Positions 1 to 6,400 of a stretch of DNA of 15,651 nucleotides are shown in pieces. The notes under the pieces are model-generated. The model made no database searches. It was not told the origin of the DNA and saw only the letters and a list, made by a program, of their open reading frames with translations. The DNA comes from Candidatus Latescibacterota bacterium. Its GTDB lineage: Bacteria > Latescibacterota > 4484-107 > B68-G9. Positions within the stretch are counted from its first letter, which is position 1. The number at the start of each line of letters is the position of its first letter. The position numbers were made by a program, and so were the translations under genes. The DNA lies in contig DTYS01000184.1 in assembly GCA_012961755.1 (NCBI GenBank), positions 1 through 15,651 on the forward strand. Direction: 5' to 3'.

Positions 1-441
1 ACGGAAGTGCCAGTTCTGGCAGAAGAGACAATCCAGGGAACAGCTCGCGTAGAAAACTGCCAAGTTGTGGTAACCCCTCTTGGTATGGCCCGCACAGACC
101 CAGTCCGCGACGCAGTTCGTGGGGAGGGGATCCCTGTACCAGCGGAGGAACCCCCCATCGGGGGTTCCCGCCACGTGGAAGAGCTTACCGTCCCTTACGG
201 TCCTCAGCCCACAGTACCCCACCTCCCCCTCCCCTATCCTGCAGTTCCTCGCACAGAGCCCGCAGAGTACACCGTCTGGGGAGTCCGGAGGAAAGGCAGG
301 GAGGCCGAACTCCTCCCTGGCGCTCCTGTGGGCCTCGCGGATGTAAGTGATAGCTTTCCCGGGCCTCCTCCTTATGCAGGAGAGGCAGACCCCGAGGTGC
401 GCTGGAGTCGGAGCCCCGCATATTCGGCATCTCCCTCTCAT
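1..441 (-). CDS. Radical SAM protein, PflA/AmmeMemoRadiSam-like, N-terminal part (cut by window edge)
   Basis: The first 147 codons are open, with no stop before the window's left edge. Two Cys pairs come first (C5-x2-C8 and C19-x2-C22), a zinc-ribbon-like arrangement. A second Cys group follows (C60-x2-C63-x3-C67, then C77), then C110 and C116. The radical SAM signature C134-x3-C138-x2-C141 is followed by QNWHF. CxxxCxxC binds the [4Fe-4S] cluster that cleaves S-adenosylmethionine. The CxFCQNW context is typical of pyruvate-formate-lyase-activating-enzyme-like proteins of the group often found with AMMECR1/MEMO proteins. The substrate is unknown. The ATG overlaps the upstream ligA stop as ATGA, so translation is probably coupled to ligA. 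The SAM-binding barrel lies outside the window. The family call is firm and the specific function is open. Confidence 0.88.
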   Translation of the reverse strand, partial: MRGRCRICGAPTPAHLGVCLSCIRRRPGKAITYIREAHRSAREEFGLPAFPPDSPDGVLCGLCARNCRIGEGEVGYCGLRTVRDGKLFHVAGTPDGGFLRWYRDPLPTNCVADWVCAGHTKRGYHNLAVFYASCSLDCLFCQNWHFR

Positions 442-2438
442 CCCTTCCCCACCATCCTGAGGAACTCCTCCTCGGTTATTGTCTTCACTCCGAGCCGACG
501 GGCCCTATCGAGCTTGGAGCCCGGGTTCTCCCCCACGACCACGTAATCCGTCCTCCTGCTCACCGAGCTTGAGGCCTCACCTCCGAGCTTCCTCACGAGC
601 TCCTCGGCCTCAGAACGGGCCATGGAGGAGAGGGTCCCCGTGAACACGAACTTCTTCCCGGAAAGCGGCCTTGCGGCCTCCTTATCGACCTCGAACTTAA
701 GCCCTGCCCTCTTGAGCTTCTCCAGCACCCTCCTGTTCTCCTCGTGGGAGAAGAAGTCCACCACGCTCTGGGCGACCTCCGGCCCTATCCCCGGGACGGA
801 TTCCAGCTCATCGGCCGAGGCTTTAGCAAGCTTGTCTATGGAGCCGAAGTGGTCCATGAGGATCCTGGCCACATGTTCACCCACATGCCTTATCCCTAAG
901 GCGCATAAGACCCTGGCAGGTTCCCTCTCCTTGCTCCTCTCCAAGGCCTCCAGTAAGTTCTCCGCGGACTTCTCGGCCATCCTATCGAGCGAGGCGAGTT
1001 GTTCCTTGGTCAGGAAGTACAAGTCGCCCACATCCTTAACTAAGCCCCTGTCCACGAGCTGGGCCACGAGCTTGACCCCCAGCCCCTCTATGTCCATGGC
1101 GCTTTTGGAGGCGAAGTACCTTATCATCTCCTTGACCTGTGCCGGACAGGTAGAATTGGTGCACCTGTGCGCGGCCTCTCCCGGGAGCTTCACCACCCTT
1201 GCCCCGCAGACGGGGCACCTCTCCGGCATCCTGAACGGCCTCTCCCTTCCCGTCCTCTTCTCCTTCACGACCGCTACCACCTCGGGTATCACATCCCCGG
1301 CCCTCTGCACTATCACCGTATCCCCTATCCTTATGTCCTTCTTATCTATCTCGTCCTGATTGTGAAGGGTGGCCCTCTTGACCTCGACCCCGCCTACGCG
1401 CACGGGCTCCATGATCGCCACGGGGGTGAGGACCCCTGTCCTACCCACTTGGACTAATATGTCCTTTATGACCGTGGTGGCCTGCCTCGGGGGGAACTTG
1501 TACGCTATGGCCCAACGTGGACTCCTGGACTTCTCCCCCAGCCTCCTTTGGAGGTCGAGCCTGTTGACCTTGATGACGACCCCATCGGCCTCGTAGGGAA
1601 GCTCCTCCCTCATCTCCGTAAGCTCCCTGTAGTAGTCCACCACCTCGTCTACGTTCCTGCAGAGCCTGTTGAGGGGGTTGGTCCTCAGGCCCCAGCTTCT
1701 CAGGGCCTGGAGCACCTCCCAGTGGGTGGAGAACTCCATTCCCACCACCCGTCCCACCCCGTAAAAGAATATGTTCAAGGGCCTCGAAGCGGTTATCCTC
1801 GGGTCCAGCTGCCGCACCGAGCCGGCGGCAGCGTTCCTCGGGTTTGCGAAGAGGGGCTTTCCCTCCTCCGCCCTCCTTCGGTTCAGCTCCCTGAAGTCCT
1901 CTATGTGCATTATCACCTCCCCCCTCACCTCGAGCCTTTCGGGGGGGTCCCCCAAGAGGACCAAGGGAACCGCCCTTATGGTCCTCAGGTTCCGCGTCAC
2001 GTCCTCCCCGACGAACCCATCTCCCCTCGTGGAGCCCACCACGAGCCTCCCCTTCTCGTAGACCAGTTCCACTCCGAGTCCGTCGAGCTTCGGTTCTGCG
2101 ACATATCCTACATCTTCATCGGTTCCTAAGGACCTCTTTACCCTTTCGTCGAACTCCCTCACCTCCTCCTCGTCCATGGCGTTGTCCAAGCTCAACATAG
2201 GTATAGTGTGGGGGACTGTCCCGAACTCCTCGGCGGGCTGGGCGCCCACCCTCTGGGTCGGGGAGTCCGGAGTTACGAACTCCGGGAACTCATCCTCGAG
2301 CTCCTGAAGCTCTCTGAAGAGCCTGTCGTATTCGGCATCGGATATCTCCGGAGAATCTAAGACGTAATACCTGTAGTTGTGGTACCTTATAAGCTCCCTT
2401 AGCTCCTCTATCCGCCTTCTGGCCTCCTCCTTAGTCAC
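438..2438 (-). CDS. ligA: NAD-dependent DNA ligase LigA
   Basis: This is a full-length, 666-residue ligase that seals nicks in DNA using NAD+ during replication and repair. The N-terminal Ia/adenylation region carries AEPKLDG, with the adenylated lysine at K117. An OB fold follows, with VGRTGVLTPVA near 331-341. A four-Cys zinc finger is formed by C408, C411, C426 and C431. Helix-hairpin-helix repeats span about 510-565, and a BRCT domain covers about 591-666 (GKKFVFTGTL). The start is GTG, with GGAGG five bases upstream inside the end of yggT. An ATG two bases before the GTG opens directly on TGA and cannot start the protein. The gene lies 9 bases after the yggT stop, and its own stop overlaps the next start as ATGA. 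LigA is a near-universal bacterial marker and argues that the host is a bacterium. Confidence 0.97.
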   Translation of the reverse strand: MTKEEARRRIEELRELIRYHNYRYYVLDSPEISDAEYDRLFRELQELEDEFPEFVTPDSPTQRVGAQPAEEFGTVPHTIPMLSLDNAMDEEEVREFDERVKRSLGTDEDVGYVAEPKLDGLGVELVYEKGRLVVGSTRGDGFVGEDVTRNLRTIRAVPLVLLGDPPERLEVRGEVIMHIEDFRELNRRRAEEGKPLFANPRNAAAGSVRQLDPRITASRPLNIFFYGVGRVVGMEFSTHWEVLQALRSWGLRTNPLNRLCRNVDEVVDYYRELTEMREELPYEADGVVIKVNRLDLQRRLGEKSRSPRWAIAYKFPPRQATTVIKDILVQVGRTGVLTPVAIMEPVRVGGVEVKRATLHNQDEIDKKDIRIGDTVIVQRAGDVIPEVVAVVKEKRTGRERPFRMPERCPVCGARVVKLPGEAAHRCTNSTCPAQVKEMIRYFASKSAMDIEGLGVKLVAQLVDRGLVKDVGDLYFLTKEQLASLDRMAEKSAENLLEALERSKEREPARVLCALGIRHVGEHVARILMDHFGSIDKLAKASADELESVPGIGPEVAQSVVDFFSHEENRRVLEKLKRAGLKFEVDKEAARPLSGKKFVFTGTLSSMARSEAEELVRKLGGEASSSVSRRTDYVVVGENPGSKLDRARRLGVKTITEEEFLRMVGKG

Positions 2439-2452
2439 ATCCGCCTCCTAAA
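2436..2452 (-). promoter_or_regulatory. ligA ribosome binding site with overlapping ATG-TGA start-stop
   Basis: Read on the minus strand, the site is TTAGGAGGCGGATGTGACT. GGAGG is five bases from the GTG that begins ligA. An ATG two bases earlier, in another frame, is followed at once by TGA. A ribosome choosing the ATG would stop after one codon. The TAG of yggT is also part of this site, so the three signals are packed within about 15 bases. The sequence is seen directly; any effect on ligA expression is inference. Confidence 0.55.
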
Positions 2453-2732
2453 TCCTGAGGGATTCCAGGAAAAGACGGACTACGAGTATGAGAAGGATAA
2501 GGATCAAGGGCGAGAAGTCCAACCCTGCAGTCCAGAGCGCCCTCGGAAGCCTCCTGCGTATGGGGTCCAAGGCCGGCTCCGTTATGCGGTATAGGAACTG
2601 GACCAGGGGATTGTAGGGATTCACATGGAACCAGGAGACCACCACCCTCACGACCACTATCCACATGTAGAAGTTCAAAAGCCCTGAGGCTATCCCTATG
2701 AGTCCGTTGACGAAGTGTCTAGTATCGAACAT
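2448..2732 (-). CDS. yggT: YggT family membrane protein
   Basis: A small integral membrane protein of 94 residues from the chosen start. It has one hydrophobic segment near the N-terminus (about 9-35) and one at the C-terminus (about 72-92). They flank the conserved YggT core NPYNPLVQFLYRITEP followed by DPIRR. The family is widespread next to yggS and has been linked to osmotic tolerance and envelope or division functions, but its biochemical role is not known. I prefer the ATG at 2732 because GGGGG sits five bases upstream, matching the spacing of neighbouring genes. An ATG at 2744 adds four residues but has no visible ribosome binding site. The gene follows yggS within a few bases and is part of the same operon. 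Confidence 0.9.
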   Translation of the reverse strand: MFDTRHFVNGLIGIASGLLNFYMWIVVVRVVVSWFHVNPYNPLVQFLYRITEPALDPIRRRLPRALWTAGLDFSPLILILLILVVRLFLESLRI

Positions 2733-2756
2733 ATCGTCCCCCATGCGGCGAGGCAG

Positions 2757-3434
2757 CTACGAAGGTCTAGGCCCGAATATGGCCGTGCCTATCCGGACCA
2801 TCGTGGACCCTTCCTCTATCGCAACTTCGAAGTCCCCGCTCATCCCCATAGAGAGCACTGGAAGGTGAACTCCTAACTCCCGTTCTGCCCTCTCCCTCAG
2901 CTCCCTCAGAAGCGAGAAGGCCCTCCTTACTTCCCCCTCGTCCTCCGTGAGAGGTCCTATCGTCATGAGCCCACTTACAAAGATCCCCTCGAGCTCCAAG
3001 AGCCTCCCCACGAGGTCTACGGTCCCCTCGGGTGAAACTCCGAACTTGGTCTCCTCGCCCGATGTGTTCACCTCCACGAGGACCTCCACGGTCCTATGCA
3101 AGGCCCTCTTGGATATCTCCTCCCCGAGCCTGAAACTGTCCACGGACTGGATGACGTCGAAGAGCTTCAGGGCCTTTTTAACCTTGTTCCTCTGGAGGTG
3201 GCCTATCATATGCTTACGGAAGGGAAGTCGGATGTAGGGGAACTTAGCTTCCGCTTCCTGGACCCTGTTCTCCCCCACCGCCTCCACCCCAACCCTTATG
3301 GCCTCCTCTATCTCCTCCGGAGTCCTGCCCTTGGTCGCCGCCACGAGGACAACGTCCTCAGGACTCCTTCCCACCCTCAGGGCCGCCTCGGCCATCCTTT
3401 CCTGGACCCTTCGGAGGTTTTCGGCTATGGACAT
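2757..3434 (-). CDS. yggS: YggS/PROSC family PLP-binding protein
   Basis: A 225-residue alanine-racemase-N-type TIM barrel that binds pyridoxal 5'-phosphate and helps keep its level balanced in the cytoplasm. The PLP lysine is K35 in VAATKGR. Other family landmarks are GENRVQEA, HMIGHLQRNK, QSVDS, VLVEVNTSGEETKFG and the C-terminal LSMGMSGDFEVAIEEGSTMV followed by RIGTAIFG, which contacts the phosphate. The length is normal. GGAGG sits five bases before the ATG, directly after the stop of the upstream lipoprotein gene (9-base gap). The yggS-yggT order is a common bacterial pairing. No racemase activity is expected, because the second domain of true alanine racemases is absent. Confidence 0.96.
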   Translation of the reverse strand: MSIAENLRRVQERMAEAALRVGRSPEDVVLVAATKGRTPEEIEEAIRVGVEAVGENRVQEAEAKFPYIRLPFRKHMIGHLQRNKVKKALKLFDVIQSVDSFRLGEEISKRALHRTVEVLVEVNTSGEETKFGVSPEGTVDLVGRLLELEGIFVSGLMTIGPLTEDEGEVRRAFSLLRELRERAERELGVHLPVLSMGMSGDFEVAIEEGSTMVRIGTAIFGPRPS

Positions 3435-3443
3435 ATCTTCCTC

Positions 3444-4127
3444 CTATCTGCTCAGGTAGCGGAAAGCGTACGAGAAATCGAACCTGAAGTCCGCTGTACG
3501 GACCTCCTCGTCGTCCGGGGAGAGGTCGATCCCCGACAGTACCAGGGCCACCTCCCTCTCCTCGTCCCCCCTGAAGCGGAAGAGCACTATCCCTCCTCGC
3601 CCCTTACCGGACTCCACGAAGCCCTTCCTGAGCAACATCCCGGATGCGGCCTTCAAAAGCCTCCTGTAGCGTTCGACGCCGAAGGCGCTTCCCGAGCGGG
3701 GATAAAATAGGGCAGATATCTCCCTATAACTGAAAGCTCTATATCGAGTTATGTACCTCAAATCCACCAAGAAGAACGCCCCTGGATCGAAGTATATGCG
3801 TCTTCCGGTATCATTCACGAAGACCATCCTGAAGGCCAACCACCATCCCTGTTCCCTCCCCTCGGTCCTCCTAAGGGACCCCAGAAGTTCCTTCCCCCCT
3901 GGGATCTCGTGCATAAGGGAGTCAAGATGTGCCGGCTGGATGTACGTCACCTCTACCTTCAACCCCCTCCTCTCGGCCCAGAGGACATCGCCCCGTCTCC
4001 TCACCACCGGATCGGACTGTAGGTCCAACGGCCGAACCTCGGGATAAGGTCTAAGTTCGGGTGCGGGTCTGAGCGCGGCGCAGGAGCATACCAGGAACGC
4101 AAACGATGCGAAGCGGGCGACCTTCAT
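3444..4127 (-). CDS. Putative lipoprotein of unknown function
   Basis: I do not recognise the family. From the ATG at 4127 the protein has 227 residues. It begins with a short positive n-region (MKVAR) and a hydrophobic stretch ending VCSC. Cys16 is a likely lipobox cysteine (preceded by Val-Cys-Ser), so export and lipid anchoring are likely. The rest is soluble, rich in Arg, Tyr and Phe, with alternating hydrophobic patterns that suggest beta strands (WWLAFRMVFVND, RIYFDPGAFFLVDLRY). An ATG at 4142 would add five residues. I reject it because the -10 element (4134-4139) lies between the two, leaving the 4127 ATG at the expected transcription start (leaderless). It is the first gene of the leftward yggS-yggT-ligA operon. 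Confidence 0.72.
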   Translation of the reverse strand: MKVARFASFAFLVCSCAALRPAPELRPYPEVRPLDLQSDPVVRRRGDVLWAERRGLKVEVTYIQPAHLDSLMHEIPGGKELLGSLRRTEGREQGWWLAFRMVFVNDTGRRIYFDPGAFFLVDLRYITRYRAFSYREISALFYPRSGSAFGVERYRRLLKAASGMLLRKGFVESGKGRGGIVLFRFRGDEEREVALVLSGIDLSPDDEEVRTADFRFDFSYAFRYLSR

Positions 4128-4133
4128 ACCGAA

Positions 4134-4162
4134 AATATACATAATGGGATGACCCTGCGCAA
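4134..4162 (-). promoter_or_regulatory. Predicted leftward promoter, leaderless
   Basis: On the minus strand, TTGCGC (4162-4157) and TATATT (4139-4134) are separated by exactly 17 bases. The -10 matches the sigma70 consensus at 5 of 6 positions and the -35 at only 3 of 6. TATATT ends six bases before the ATG at 4127, so the expected first transcribed base is at or next to the A of the start codon. No ribosome binding site precedes that ATG, which fits a leaderless message. This is prediction from sequence only. Confidence 0.5.
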
Positions 4163-4163
4163 C

Positions 4164-4182
4164 CTCCTACTTGACGTAGGAG
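4164..4182. promoter_or_regulatory. Perfect inverted repeat in the divergent promoter region (operator candidate)
   Basis: Arms CTCCTAC (4164-4170) and GTAGGAG (4176-4182) are perfectly complementary around a TTGAC centre. The centre and the first base of the right arm form the -35-like TTGACG of the rightward promoter, and the repeat lies just upstream of the leftward -35. Its position fits an operator controlling both directions. It might equally be chance, since GGAG-type strings are frequent here. Confidence 0.35.
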
Positions 4183-4199
4183 CATCTTTTGCTTATCCT
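4171..4199 (+). promoter_or_regulatory. Predicted rightward promoter of the reductase operon
   Basis: TTGACG (4171-4176) and TATCCT (4194-4199) are 17 bases apart. The -35 matches the consensus at 5 of 6 positions and the -10 at 4 of 6. The expected start would be close to 4206, leaving only a few bases before the ATG at 4210, so the TAAGGGG just upstream would not be fully transcribed. Either the message is nearly leaderless or another start is used. Confidence 0.35.
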
Positions 4200-4209
4200 A
4201 AGGGGAGCG

Positions 4210-5391
4210 ATGAAGACCTACGACATAGTGGTCATAGGAGCCGGGCCTGCAGGCTGCTTCACCGCCAAGGTCGCGGCCAAGTCCGGGGCAAGGGTACTGA
4301 TATTGGAGAGGGACCCGGAGATAGGCATCCCCGTCAGGTGCGCCGAGGCGGTGGACGAGGAGGGACTGAAGGAGTTCCTCGAACCCGACCCGAGGTGGGC
4401 CCTGAACAGGATAGAGGGTGTAACGTTCTTCGCCCCTGACGGGACGAGGGTGGACCTGAACGTAGAGGGTACGGCGGGTTACGTGTTGGACAGGAGGGCC
4501 TTCGATAAAGAGGTAGCCCGCCTCGCAGGGGAAGCCGGGGCTGAGATATGGACGAGGGCCTCGGCCTCGGGGCTCGTGAGGGAAGGAAATGGGTTGCGAA
4601 TCAAGGTGAACCTCAGGGGAAGGAAAGAAGAGGTGAGGGCGAAGCTCGTGGTCGGGGCGGACGGGGTGGAGTCCAGGGTTGGAAGGTGGGCCGGCCTCAG
4701 GACTTACTGCCCCCTCAAGGATATGGAGGTCTGCGCACAGTACCTGATGGGAGGAATGTCCCTGGACAGTAACAGGATATATATGTACTTCGGAAGGAAT
4801 CTTGCTCCCGGAGGCTACGCTTGGGCCTTCCCTAAGGGGGAGGGCATAGCGAACGTGGGGCTGGGGATATCGGGGGAGTTCGCAAGGGAACGACCTCCAT
4901 CGGAGTACCTGGACGCCTTCGTGGGTAAGTTCTTCCCCTCGGCCTACATCTTAGGCTCCACGGCCGGGGGGGTCCCCTGCTCGGGTGGGCTCAGGAAGAT
5001 GGTCGCGGACGGGGTCCTCCTGGTCGGCGACGCAGCACATCAGGCCAACCCCGTAAGCGGAGGAGGGATAATCCCGGCCCTTAAGGCCGCGAGGATAGCC
5101 GGAAGGGTGGCCGCAGGAGCGGTCCTCGGAGGGGACACGTCCGCCGGAAGGCTCCACGAGTACGAGGTGGAATGGGAGGAGGAACTGGGACGTGCCCACA
5201 GGATGGCTTACGCGGTGAAGGAGGTTATATGCGAACTCTCGGACGATGAGCTGAACGGGATAGCTCGGAGCACCAACGAACTCCCCCCGGAGGAGCGGAC
5301 CTTGGGAAGGGTCTTCAAGTCCGCCCTCCTACAACGTCCGAAGCTCATCCTAAAGCTACCTTGGCTCCTGCTAAAGATGGGGGTGAAATGA
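4210..5391 (+). CDS. Geranylgeranyl-reductase-family FAD-dependent oxidoreductase
   Basis: This 393-residue flavoprotein resembles the geranylgeranyl / digeranylgeranylglycerophospholipid reductases that saturate double bonds of isoprenoid chains. Seen in the sequence: the N-terminal dinucleotide-binding motif VVIGAGPAGCFTA (residues 7-19), PVRCAEAV (near 45), the GADGVESRVG motif, GYAWAFPKG, and the FAD-binding GDAAHQANPVSGGGI. In archaea such enzymes mature membrane ether lipids; in bacteria relatives act on quinone, chlorophyll or polyprenol side chains. Which substrate is used here cannot be read from the sequence. The start is the ATG at 4210, matching the family N-terminus. A TTG at 4189 would add seven residues without support. 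The gene heads a rightward operon, and its stop overlaps the next start as ATGA. Confidence 0.9.
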   Translation: MKTYDIVVIGAGPAGCFTAKVAAKSGARVLILERDPEIGIPVRCAEAVDEEGLKEFLEPDPRWALNRIEGVTFFAPDGTRVDLNVEGTAGYVLDRRAFDKEVARLAGEAGAEIWTRASASGLVREGNGLRIKVNLRGRKEEVRAKLVVGADGVESRVGRWAGLRTYCPLKDMEVCAQYLMGGMSLDSNRIYMYFGRNLAPGGYAWAFPKGEGIANVGLGISGEFARERPPSEYLDAFVGKFFPSAYILGSTAGGVPCSGGLRKMVADGVLLVGDAAHQANPVSGGGIIPALKAARIAGRVAAGAVLGGDTSAGRLHEYEVEWEEELGRAHRMAYAVKEVICELSDDELNGIARSTNELPPEERTLGRVFKSALLQRPKLILKLPWLLLKMGVK

Positions 5392-5981
5392 GGAAGCTCT
5401 ATCGCTCGCGCAGGGAGGGGATCCTAGGAGGGGTGTGTGCCGGTATAGCCAGATACCTTGGGGTCCCTCCGCTCTGGATGAGGATAGCCTGGGTCGTCTC
5501 GCTCCTCTTCCTCGGCCCGATCCCCGTCGTCCTATATCTGGCCGCGGTGGTCCTGCTTCCGTCGGAAGTGGAAGGGCCGGCGATTCCCCCGAGGAGGGAC
5601 CTCGGGGGATGGGCCCTGATAGCGGTCGGGGTGCTCCTGCTTGCCCACAACTTAGGCCTCTTCCCCTTCTCCCTCTCGGTGACGTTAGGGGCGGTGTGGG
5701 GAGCTGTCCTGGTGCTCTTAGGGGTCATGCTCCTGAGGAAGGAGGTAAAGATCGAGCGATCCCGGGACAGGAGGATAGCGGGGATCTGTGGGGGAATAGG
5801 GGAGCAGCTCGGCATGGACCCCAACATCGTAAGGCTCCTTTGGGTCCTGGGCACGCTCCTTTCCTTAGGAGCAGGGGTCTTAGCCTACCTCCTGCTCTGG
5901 GCCCTGCTTCCGAAGGTTGAGCATAAAGGGGAAGCCGGATGGGACGGAGAACCGGATATGCCTCGGGGCTGGTGCTCATAG
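5388..5981 (+). CDS. Membrane protein with two PspC domains around a LiaF-like hairpin
   Basis: This 197-residue protein has three parts. Residues 1-60 are a PspC domain (RSRREGILGGVCAGIARYLG, then a hydrophobic segment). Residues about 72-116 form a two-helix hairpin of the LiaF/DUF5668 type (LLLAHNLGLFP). Residues about 121-176 are a second PspC domain (RSRDRRIAGICGGIGEQLGM, then a hydrophobic segment). PspC proteins sit in the cytoplasmic membrane and take part in phage-shock or cell-envelope stress responses. The ATG at 5388 overlaps the reductase stop as ATGA and matches the usual PspC beginning, so I choose it over an upstream in-frame ATG at 5361. The C-terminal tail overlaps the next gene by 43 bases. 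A duplicated PspC around a hairpin is less common than a single PspC. Confidence 0.88.
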   Translation: MRKLYRSRREGILGGVCAGIARYLGVPPLWMRIAWVVSLLFLGPIPVVLYLAAVVLLPSEVEGPAIPPRRDLGGWALIAVGVLLLAHNLGLFPFSLSVTLGAVWGAVLVLLGVMLLRKEVKIERSRDRRIAGICGGIGEQLGMDPNIVRLLWVLGTLLSLGAGVLAYLLLWALLPKVEHKGEAGWDGEPDMPRGWCS

Positions 5982-6400
5982 GGGTCGGGGCCGCAATTCT
6001 GGCGCACAACCTCGGGCTCCTCAGGCCGGAGTTCAAGTATTGGTGGCCCTTAGGGCTTATGGCCGTTGGGGTGGGAACCCTCCTCTCCCGCAGGTTGGCG
6101 GTGGGCACCTTCCTTTCCTCGGCAGGACTCTACCTTCTGCTCTGGAACAACTCCCTTATACCCAAGGGGGCGGGCGTAAGATGGCCCGCATTGGTCGTCC
6201 TGGGCGGAGCTTCCCTCCTCGCGGTCGGGCTTAAGAAGATGTGGAGCATAATTCTGGGCATCGGGATGATATCCGCAGGAGGACTCTTCCTCGTGGACAA
6301 CTACTACATGCTCCCCATAAGCCCTGGAGAGGTGCTGGCGAAGGGCTGGCCGGCTCTGCTGGTCCTCTGGGGCCTCCTCAGGCTCGTTCGGAGGTCTTAG
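5939..6400 (+). CDS. LiaF-like/DUF5668 membrane protein of three repeated hairpins
   Basis: A very hydrophobic 153-residue membrane protein. It reads as three related units at about 9-50, 56-98 and 103-150. Each begins with a Gly-rich helix, passes an Asn-containing turn (HNLGLL, WNNSLI, VDNYYML) and continues through Trp-Pro (WWP37, WP83, WP138) into a second helix. The first unit closely resembles the hairpin inside the preceding PspC protein (LAHNLGL in both). Such domains are found in LiaF and related envelope-stress sensors and are thought to sit in the membrane. AAGGGG precedes the ATG at 5939. The start lies 43 bases inside the previous gene. The 3' end overlaps the convergent BatA-type gene by 23 bases. 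Precise function is unknown. Confidence 0.8.
   Translation: MGRRTGYASGLVLIGVGAAILAHNLGLLRPEFKYWWPLGLMAVGVGTLLSRRLAVGTFLSSAGLYLLLWNNSLIPKGAGVRWPALVVLGGASLLAVGLKKMWSIILGIGMISAGGLFLVDNYYMLPISPGEVLAKGWPALLVLWGLLRLVRRS

Noticed and set aside
7..546. A 179-codon open frame on the plus strand
   Set aside because: It is antisense to the radical SAM and ligA genes, and its low-complexity Pro-rich translation matches no family I know.
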